Shown one piece after another: positions 32,316 through 37,398 of a stretch of DNA of 37,398 nt. Location: assembly GCA_002347085.1 (NCBI GenBank), contig DDWW01000041.1, positions 1 to 37,398 on the forward strand, written 5' to 3'. Under the pieces are notes generated by a model. It was not told the origin of the DNA and made no database searches. It worked only from the letters and a program-made list of their open reading frames with translations. How positions within the stretch are numbered: position 1 is the stretch's first letter; every line of letters begins with the position of its first letter. The position numbers were made by a program, and so were the translations under genes. The stretch comes from Desulfobulbaceae bacterium UBA2276 (GTDB lineage Bacteria > Desulfobacterota > Desulfobulbia > Desulfobulbales > Desulfocapsaceae).

Positions 32316-33405
32316 AGTTGAACTGGAGTAATTGATATTTGTTGGGATCGGCCAGAACCTTGTCGATCAGAGTCCGGTCAAAACTGGCGGCGATCTTTTC
32401 CCAGGGGATATTGGCCGGAATCTTGCCCTGCTCTTTAAGGAATGTAAAGGCGCGGCGGATGCTGCCGTTGTTGGACAGGTCTTGTCGTGGGACCACGGGG
32501 GCATGTGCGATTTTCAATATGTCCACGGTGGTGATCTTTGCCACGTCTTGCACCGAGAGTCCGGAGGGTTTGCCAAGCAACTTTTCGCTGGAGGCAAGAT
32601 TCCATTCCACCGCCCGCATCAAGTTGGCGTCGTCTTGCCGCATCCACCGCAATGCACGGAGATAGGCGGCTATCAGCAACTCAGCGGTTTCCGGGTTATT
32701 TTTCAGGAAATCCCTGGAGAAATAGAGATAGCTGTTGTTCAGGAATCGTTGCATCACCTTGAATTCCGGATGTGTTCGCAAGGTGTTTGAGAGGACGGGC
32801 TCCCAGGCGGCAAAGGCATCCACCCGACCCTTGACCAGCGCCTCGCCCACCTCGTTGTTTTCAAGGGGAACCAGGGTGACATCTGTTTCTTTGAGGCCGA
32901 CATTCTTCAGCGCGACCAGCAGGCCATAATGGGCCGTGCCATTCAGGGTAACGCTGATCCGTTTGCCCTTTAACTCCTCAAGCCTCGAGAACTTTTTGGA
33001 AACAATGGCAGAGAAGCCCTGTTTGGCCAGCACCACCACTGTGATATCGTGGCTGGCGGCAAAGGTGATGGTTGGCAAATCCCCGGCCGCGGCAAGATCG
33101 ATATCGCCGCGTTGCAAAAAGAAGTTTATGTCCGGCCCTTTCAGGAAATCATGGATGCGGAATTCCCAGCCCCGGTCCGTCAGTGCTTTTTTCAGAATTT
33201 GGTCGTGCTGCATGACCGCGCTGATCACCCCAATCGGCACGGCCATGGGCTGGGTTCCAAAATCCGCCACCTTGCCTTCTCGACCAAATTGATATTTGGA
33301 ATAGACCGGGTGGCTGGCAAGGTCCGCTTCGCTGGCGGCAAAGGCGGAGGAGACGGCAGACAAGGTCAGGGAAAGGCAAAGCAGGAATGTGGGTATTCTG
33401 AGCAT
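32305..33405 (-). CDS. Periplasmic NMT1/SsuA-type substrate-binding protein
   Basis: A solute-binding protein of the nitrate/sulfonate/taurine type. The 366-aa protein has a signal peptide (about 1-23, ending AFAA), then typical family stretches: DINFFLQRGDIDLAAAGDLPT, LKGKRISVTLNGTAHYGLL, VGEALVKGRVDAFAAWEPV. GGAGG lies about six bases before the ATG. The usual ABC permease and ATPase genes are absent; instead its 3' end overlaps a hybrid histidine kinase. This context suggests that it presents a ligand to the kinase rather than feeding a local transporter, although a transporter elsewhere cannot be excluded. The ligand is unknown. Confidence 0.88.
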   Translation of the reverse strand: MLRIPTFLLCLSLTLSAVSSAFAASEADLASHPVYSKYQFGREGKVADFGTQPMAVPIGVISAVMQHDQILKKALTDRGWEFRIHDFLKGPDINFFLQRGDIDLAAAGDLPTITFAASHDITVVVLAKQGFSAIVSKKFSRLEELKGKRISVTLNGTAHYGLLVALKNVGLKETDVTLVPLENNEVGEALVKGRVDAFAAWEPVLSNTLRTHPEFKVMQRFLNNSYLYFSRDFLKNNPETAELLIAAYLRALRWMRQDDANLMRAVEWNLASSEKLLGKPSGLSVQDVAKITTVDILKIAHAPVVPRQDLSNNGSIRRAFTFLKEQGKIPANIPWEKIAASFDRTLIDKVLADPNKYQLLQFNYEK

Positions 33406-33515
33406 GGGGCACCTCCAAGTTTATTTCCCTTAGGTAAACCCCTTTTTGCCGGGGGACAATATAAGTTTGGTAGCGTAGAAAAAGAGAGACCTCGGGCATG
33501 AAATAGCAAAAATTG

Positions 33516-33569
33516 CCCTCCCTTTTATGGTAATAATAGTTTTGGCAAACAATCCATAAACAAGGAGGG
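33516..33569 (+). promoter_or_regulatory. Imperfect hairpin covering a ribosome-binding site
   Basis: CCCTCCCTTTTATGG (33516-33530) pairs with CCATAAACAAGGAGGG (33554-33569) with two or three mismatches across a 23-base loop. The right arm contains the AAGGAGGG ribosome site of the small ORF at 33574, so the hairpin could block its translation. Confidence 0.45.
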
Positions 33570-33573
33570 AAAA

Positions 33574-33666
33574 ATGGAATCACTTCCACAGGTCAAAGAT
33601 ATCACTATTGTTTTTTGTTGTCAATTTAAGGTGTATTGGCAAGACAGCCGGAGTTGCAGAAGGTGA
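33574..33666 (+). pseudogene. Small ORF truncated by the IS30-type insertion
   Basis: A 30-codon ORF begins MESLPQVKDITIVFCCQF after a strong AAGGAGGG site with a four-base spacer. Its TGA stop is made by the left end of the IS element (33662 onward), so the original gene was probably longer and has been cut. The sequence on the far side of the IS does not continue it (the vapC gene end lies there). I do not recognise the family. The coding status rests on the ribosome site only. Confidence 0.45.
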
Positions 33667-34766
33667 ATTCAACATCTAAGTGCACCACCTGAAGACAGAG
33701 TAGGACATCGCTTGCGGTTCTGGTATTTTGAGGTTCACCACAAACTTCAGAAACCAGGAGCCAACGATGTCCTACGATCATCTTAACCAACGTGAGAGAA
33801 TGTGTCTCTTCTATTTGCTACAGTCCGGTCTCTCTCTGAGAGAAATAGGCCGAAGGTTAAACCGCTCTCACACAACCTTATCCAGAGAAGTCAAACGAAA
33901 CAAACGTTTTTTTGGTTGCTATTGCGATCGAGCGGCCCAGTCTTTTGCTGAGAAAAGAGAAGCGATCCCACGGCATAAACGCCGTCACTCCAACGAACAG
34001 TTACGATGTTATGTTTTTGAAAAACTCAGGTTGGGCTGGTCTCCTGAAATTATTTCTAAAAGACTGAAACGTGATTTTCCTCACAGTAAAAAGAAGATGA
34101 GAGTCAGTCACGAGGCCATCTATCAGTGGATCTACAATGATACCGTACAAGGTGGCACCCTTTTCAAGCATCTGGTTCGCGCTCATAAGAAACGCAGGAA
34201 ACAACGGCGCTATGGTTCATTAAGAGGGCTTATCCCAAACCGTGTTGACATATCCCAACGACCCGATGTTGTGGGCAGGCGCTCCCGGTACGGAGACTGG
34301 GAGGGAGATACAATGGTGGGTTGTCGCCACCAGGGCCGACTGGTTACTCACGTTGAACGGAAATCAAGATACCTTCTTGCGGGGAAGGCAAAGGATGGTA
34401 TAGCGGTTTCATTTAATGCTGCCAGCCTGGATTTTTTTCAACATATACCGGATAGTTATCGCAAAACACTGACCTTGGATAATGGAAGTGAAAACGCTAA
34501 ATTCAGTGAATTGGAAGACAAGTTGTCATTCCAGGTATATTTTGCCAAGCCTTACGCAAGCTGGGAAAGAGGCACCAATGAAAATACGAATGGCCTGCTG
34601 AGACGGTTTTTCCCAAAAGGAACGGATTTCTTGAAAATAACAGAATCTGAGCTTGCAAATGTAGTCAATATGCTCAATCATAGACCAAGAAAATGCCTCA
34701 ACTACTGTACTGCCTTTGAGGTGTTCAACTCCATAACAGGTGGTGCACTTGGAACTTGAATTCACC
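33662..34766 (+). mobile_element. Complete IS30-family insertion sequence, 1105 bp
   Basis: The two 30-bp terminal inverted repeats (33662-33691 and 34737-34766) match at 27 of 30 positions, starting GGTGAATTCAA and ending AAGTGCACCACCTG. One transposase gene fills the interior and ends inside the right repeat. No target duplication of two or more bases is evident. It separates a truncated ORF from vapC. Confidence 0.92.
33767..34759 (+). CDS. IS30-family transposase
   Basis: Catalyses movement of the surrounding element. The start is set at the ATG giving MSYDHLNQRERM, preceded by CAGGAG; the upstream TTG frame lacks a ribosome site. The 330-aa protein has the N-terminal helix-turn-helix (YLLQSGLSLREIGRRLNRSHTTLSREV), and an intact DDE core in DWEGDTMVG, TLDNGSEN and SWERGTNENTNGLLRRFFPKG, the IS30 signature. 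The reading frame is intact, so the element may be active. The ATG and its ribosome site lie in the right arm of a fold-back (33700-33775). Confidence 0.96.
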   Translation: MSYDHLNQRERMCLFYLLQSGLSLREIGRRLNRSHTTLSREVKRNKRFFGCYCDRAAQSFAEKREAIPRHKRRHSNEQLRCYVFEKLRLGWSPEIISKRLKRDFPHSKKKMRVSHEAIYQWIYNDTVQGGTLFKHLVRAHKKRRKQRRYGSLRGLIPNRVDISQRPDVVGRRSRYGDWEGDTMVGCRHQGRLVTHVERKSRYLLAGKAKDGIAVSFNAASLDFFQHIPDSYRKTLTLDNGSENAKFSELEDKLSFQVYFAKPYASWERGTNENTNGLLRRFFPKGTDFLKITESELANVVNMLNHRPRKCLNYCTAFEVFNSITGGALGT

Positions 34767-34778
34767 ATCATCTTTATC

Positions 34779-35183
34779 CTATACCGCACACCAGTTTTCT
34801 ATCAGCAACCCCTGCACTCGCGCAAACTCTTTTTTATTATTGGTCACTAAAATCATTCCGGTGGCTCGTGCGTGTCCGGCAATCATCATATCGTAAGGGC
34901 CTATTGGCTGGCCAATCCGGTACAGCTCGGAGCGAATCCGGCCAAAATGACTTGCTTCCGTCATGCCAAACGGGAGGACTTCAAGCTGGGCAATCATCAT
35001 TTCAATATCTGCCAGATTCCGTTCAACCTGCTGAGAATGTTCAGCGCCAAAGACCAGCTCTCCCAGACTGATAGAGGAGATACACATCTGCCCCGCATGT
35101 TGATTGAAGCGTTTTTTTACATGGGCCGGGCGGTTTTTCATGGTGTAAATAAGGATGTTGGTATCCAGCATGTATTTCAACAT
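34779..35183 (-). CDS. vapC: VapC-type PIN-domain ribonuclease toxin
   Basis: Predicted RNase toxin of a type II toxin-antitoxin pair. The 134-aa PIN domain has D7 in MLDTNILIY, E42 in SLGELVFGA, D98 in GPYDMMIAGHA and N115/N116 in LVTNNKKEF, the standard metal-binding set. The ATG overlaps the VapB stop by one base (TGATG), giving coupled translation; a GTG one codon earlier is not needed. The stop lies 12 bases from the right end of the IS element, which has not damaged the gene. It is transcribed with vapB from right to left. Confidence 0.93.
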   Translation of the reverse strand: MLKYMLDTNILIYTMKNRPAHVKKRFNQHAGQMCISSISLGELVFGAEHSQQVERNLADIEMMIAQLEVLPFGMTEASHFGRIRSELYRIGQPIGPYDMMIAGHARATGMILVTNNKKEFARVQGLLIENWCAV

Positions 35184-35419
35184 CACAGGTTTTCCCTTAT
35201 CTGGTCCTCCGGCTGCAATCGTTCCGTCATAAAGTCATCGGAAACTCCGGGTGAATCGAACCAATCGTCCCATGAATGGGCCGCAGGGGTGATAATACGT
35301 TTATTGCCGATCGCAATAATTTCGACGTCTGTTACTGAGTCGGGAAAGGCAATGGCTTTGGGAAGACGAACAGCCTGGCTTTTATTGCTTTTGAAGAGTT
35401 TCGTCTGGATACAAGGCAT
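35183..35419 (-). CDS. vapB: VapB antitoxin (AbrB/MazE-like)
   Basis: Antitoxin that binds VapC and, through its N-terminal swapped-hairpin domain, the operon's own promoter. The start is the ATG giving MPCIQTKLFKSNKSQAVRLP, with GGAGG seven bases upstream; the long upstream frame that runs through the MITE-like repeat is rejected. The 78-aa protein has the SQAVRLPKAIAFP motif of VapB, and an acidic C-terminal part (WDDWFDSPGVSDDFM) that would wrap the toxin. It ends at the start codon of vapC. Confidence 0.92.
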   Translation of the reverse strand: MPCIQTKLFKSNKSQAVRLPKAIAFPDSVTDVEIIAIGNKRIITPAAHSWDDWFDSPGVSDDFMTERLQPEDQIRENL

Positions 35420-35513
35420 AATGAGGCCTCCATAAGATGAAGTGAATGGGTTTTCTTCATTATAGCTGGCTTGATGCGGATATGTCAACGGGATATACCA
35501 AGAGCCTGGCAAC

Positions 35514-35642
35514 TTGATGGGCGCGCTGCGCCTTGCCCATCCTACGGAGCTGCAGGGCCTGCGGGTATTTGTAAAATGTAGGATGGGCAAGGCAAGCGAA
35601 ACGAAGTGGAGACTCCGAAGGCCGGTAGGTCGTGCCCATCAA
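35514..35642. repeat. MITE-like palindromic repeat, copy 2
   Basis: A 129-bp element that begins TTGATGGGC and ends GCCCATCAA. Inner arms GCCCATCCTAC (35535-35545) and GTAGGATGGGC (35578-35588) are perfect complements. Its right arm (reverse complement CTTCGGAGTCTCCACTTCG) matches the left arm of the 27908 copy. It lies just upstream of vapBC, so it may affect that operon's promoter region. Confidence 0.75.
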
Positions 35643-35662
35643 CAGAAGACCAGGCTTGGAGA

Positions 35663-35905
35663 TTATTTTTTACCTAAAACCGATTTGTTTCTCAGCCAAT
35701 GATAACGAATACCGCGCAACCAGGCAAAAGTATAGAGGAAGCTCAAGGCAAAAATGCCCCATTGTTCCGCGATCCATGCCGAGTAAAACCAGAATGGCTG
35801 GCCGCACAAACCAAAAATACAGGCCCACTTCCGCCATTCCTCCCGTTCATCCTGGCTCAACCAGATTGCGGTGGCACCGGTTAAAGCAATCGCTATCTGA
35901 TCCAT
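35663..35905 (-). CDS. Small two- to three-helix membrane protein, 80 aa
   Basis: A short inner-membrane protein of unknown function. Hydrophobic segments are at about 4-16, 28-45 and 48-65, with many tryptophans (WLSQ, EEWRKWACIFGLCGQPFWFYSAW, EQWGIF, FAWLRG). The central QPFWFYSAWxAEQWGIF pattern is, as far as I recall, shared by small hypothetical proteins found on accessory DNA of many proteobacteria. AAGGAA precedes the ATG. It sits between a MITE-like repeat and the U32 peptidase gene, as a stand-alone gene. Confidence 0.7.
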   Translation of the reverse strand: MDQIAIALTGATAIWLSQDEREEWRKWACIFGLCGQPFWFYSAWIAEQWGIFALSFLYTFAWLRGIRYHWLRNKSVLGKK

Positions 35906-35940
35906 ATTTCATTTCCTTCTTCCAACTTTCAGCGGAAAAA

Positions 35941-37398
35941 TCAGGAAAGTCCCTGTAAATAGTTAAAGGTGAAGGTGTCCGGCAGAGGCTGATCTGAGGC
36001 CAGGGCCGCCAGGACCTGCCGCCCTTTTACTGAGGCCGCGCCGCAATGGCTGAGATCGACCATGATCCGGGCGCACCCCATTTCCCGCAGCTCCCGCAGA
36101 CGACCCACCAGCGAAAAATCCTGCCCCTTCATGACCTCGGTCAGCCCGCTGTCGGTGATGACCCGGTACTCTTCCTCCTTGTCGGAATGGAGTACATTGC
36201 CGGAACGCAGACCCTTGAGGGGAATCCGCGACAGGAGCAAGGTAACGGCGCTGTAGACTGTTACGACCAGAGGAATTGTCAGCGGTCGATGAGTGAGGTC
36301 GCTGATATTCTTTTGCTCATCTTCCAGGCTCAGGGTCAGCTCGGCCAGGCCCAGCTCCTGCCAGGCCAGCGCCGCCTGGCTGTTTAAGGTATAGCAGCGG
36401 AAACCGCCGAGCAGGATCACATCCGCAAGCCCGGCAAACAAAGGAATATGGCCCAGGTTGTTAATCCTGAATTGCCGGTATCCGTTAGCGTGCAGCATCT
36501 GCACCGCTCGCCGGTATTCCAGCCAGTCGGGACCAAAGAGCATGGCCGGGAGTTCCCAGGACAGCCGCTCTTTCTTCTGCGCCACCTGCTTTTCAACGCC
36601 TTTGATGGCGGCAAGGTTCCTGGAGGTCAGCGGCAGTTCCAGGCACGCCACCTGTTGCTGATCGTCGAGCACTCCGATATCCTGGATCTCCCGGCCCCGG
36701 ACCGTGACCTCCACCATCGCGGTCGGTTCCACCGAAATTTTCGGCAACAGTGCCGCCAGTCCCTGAGCGGCAGAGTCCACCCGCAGCTTAACTTCCTCCT
36801 CAGTCCGGGGAACCAGAGCCACCTGGGCCAGCCGCTCCAGGCACGCCTCCGGGCTCTGGGTAAACAGGGACTTGCCGCCCACCTTGAGCACCGCATCCCC
36901 TACCCGGAAAAATCCTTTTTCCGGGATCTTGACCTGGACAAAATCACCGGCCTTGGCCACCTTGGCCTTTTTCTTTTCGCAGAACAGTTCCCGCACCGTA
37001 AAGCCGGTGCCGGCCTGATCATTTTGCGGCTGGATCCGGATCCGGTCGCCCACATGCAGCCGTTCCTTGACCGTAAACCCGATCGTGCCGCCGCGCAGCG
37101 ATACCACCTCACCCAGAGGACGCCCCAAGGTCCCATGCTGGGTTGAATCGGCAATGCCGGTGGGGACAAAACCGGTGAGAAAACCCTTGGTGGCCTGACG
37201 GCCGAAAGAGAGTTCCAGATGTTCGGCGGCCTCTATGAGGGCAGTCTTGCGCTGGCCCTCCGGGGCATCGAGCATCAGGCGATAGGCCGCCACCACCCGG
37301 GCCACATACTCGGCGCTCTTCATCCGTTCCTCGATCTTGAAGCTCATTACCCCGGCCTTGAGCAGCTGGGGCAGAAGCTCGATGGCGCTGAGGTCACT
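35941..37398 (-). CDS. U32 family peptidase/hydroxylase-like protein, C-terminal part
   Basis: The frame stays open to the right edge of the window (17 more codons beyond the M at 37347), so the N-terminal part, including the first barrel, is outside. The visible start, LLKAGVMSFKIEERMKSAEYV, is the conserved U32 block (usual form SFKIEGRMKS). The remaining about 485 residues include a beta-rich middle region, an RXX-type linker and a second TIM-barrel-like half (LGHIPLFAGLADVILLGGFRCYTLNSQ). This long layout fits U32 proteins of the RlhA/YdcP type, which hydroxylate 23S rRNA, more than short collagenase-like ones. The family is sure, the subgroup less so. Confidence 0.8.
   Translation of the reverse strand, partial: SDLSAIELLPQLLKAGVMSFKIEERMKSAEYVARVVAAYRLMLDAPEGQRKTALIEAAEHLELSFGRQATKGFLTGFVPTGIADSTQHGTLGRPLGEVVSLRGGTIGFTVKERLHVGDRIRIQPQNDQAGTGFTVRELFCEKKKAKVAKAGDFVQVKIPEKGFFRVGDAVLKVGGKSLFTQSPEACLERLAQVALVPRTEEEVKLRVDSAAQGLAALLPKISVEPTAMVEVTVRGREIQDIGVLDDQQQVACLELPLTSRNLAAIKGVEKQVAQKKERLSWELPAMLFGPDWLEYRRAVQMLHANGYRQFRINNLGHIPLFAGLADVILLGGFRCYTLNSQAALAWQELGLAELTLSLEDEQKNISDLTHRPLTIPLVVTVYSAVTLLLSRIPLKGLRSGNVLHSDKEEEYRVITDSGLTEVMKGQDFSLVGRLRELREMGCARIMVDLSHCGAASVKGRQVLAALASDQPLPDTFTFNYLQGLS

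Noticed and set aside
33728..33766. TTG start 13 codons upstream for the IS30 transposase
   Set aside because: It has no ribosome site. The ATG at 33767 follows CAGGAG and gives the usual family start.
33662..34766. Target-site duplication of the IS30 element
   Set aside because: The flanks (AGAA on the left, ATCA on the right) share at most a single base, so no duplication is claimed.
35420..35590. 57-codon N-terminal extension of VapB
   Set aside because: It runs through the MITE-like repeat and lacks family similarity. The ATG at 35419 has a clear ribosome site.

Overview
The window looks like chromosomal DNA from a Gram-negative anaerobe of the Desulfobacterota, most likely a Desulfobulbales-like sulfate reducer. 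This is inferred from gene content: a lysC-cimA pair (citramalate route to isoleucine), a purB-DUF4911-miaB-PHP cluster, an RNase G/M23 peptidase pair, an SPL-family radical SAM protein outside a sporulation setting, and signal peptides with diderm-type envelope proteins. Taxonomy was not tested by any search. I saw no tRNA, rRNA or CRISPR array.

Layout. 1-386: the tail of a PHP-like protein and a tiny CxxC zinc-ribbon protein (+). 553-3607: M23 peptidase and RNase G (-). 4026-8042: glycosyltransferase, SPL-like radical SAM enzyme, Ssb and a DnaJ-type co-chaperone (+). 8391-9215: thiD (-). 9505-13475: a divergent type II topoisomerase pair, parE-parC (+). 13855-14880: a secreted repeat protein ending in an S74-type self-processing chaperone domain (+). 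15086-25623: a long minus-strand housekeeping stretch (PHP phosphoesterase, miaB, DUF4911, purB, recJ, miaA, a ComEA-like protein, cimA, lysC). 25974-29269: a secreted Gly-rich protein (-), an amidohydrolase-fold protein that has lost its metal ligands (+) and an M48 protease (-). 29520-33405: a periplasmic substrate-binding protein overlapping a hybrid histidine kinase (-). 33574-35642: an accessory patch with a truncated small ORF, a complete IS30-family element, a vapBC toxin-antitoxin pair and a palindromic MITE-like repeat. 35663-37398: a small membrane protein and the C-terminal part of a U32 peptidase (-).

How genes work together. Several coherent groups are visible. MiaA and MiaB perform consecutive steps of ms2i6A37 tRNA modification. 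LysC and CimA feed the aspartate and isoleucine routes. ParE and ParC make one enzyme. The substrate-binding protein and hybrid kinase are translationally overlapped with no transporter genes beside them, which suggests a sensing pair. VapB and VapC share a stop/start overlap.

The most notable non-gene structure is repetitive. A degenerate palindromic family (core TTTCGTTACGGC and AACGGCTTA) sits at many gene boundaries and supplies stop codons. A second family has 14-bp perfect terminal inverted repeats in its first copy and appears twice. The IS30 element carries a fold-back that would bury its own transposase start in read-through transcripts. The strongest candidates for new biology are the ligand-less amidohydrolase, the topoisomerase IV pair altered at key quinolone-contact positions, the secreted S74 repeat protein and the binding-protein/kinase pair.
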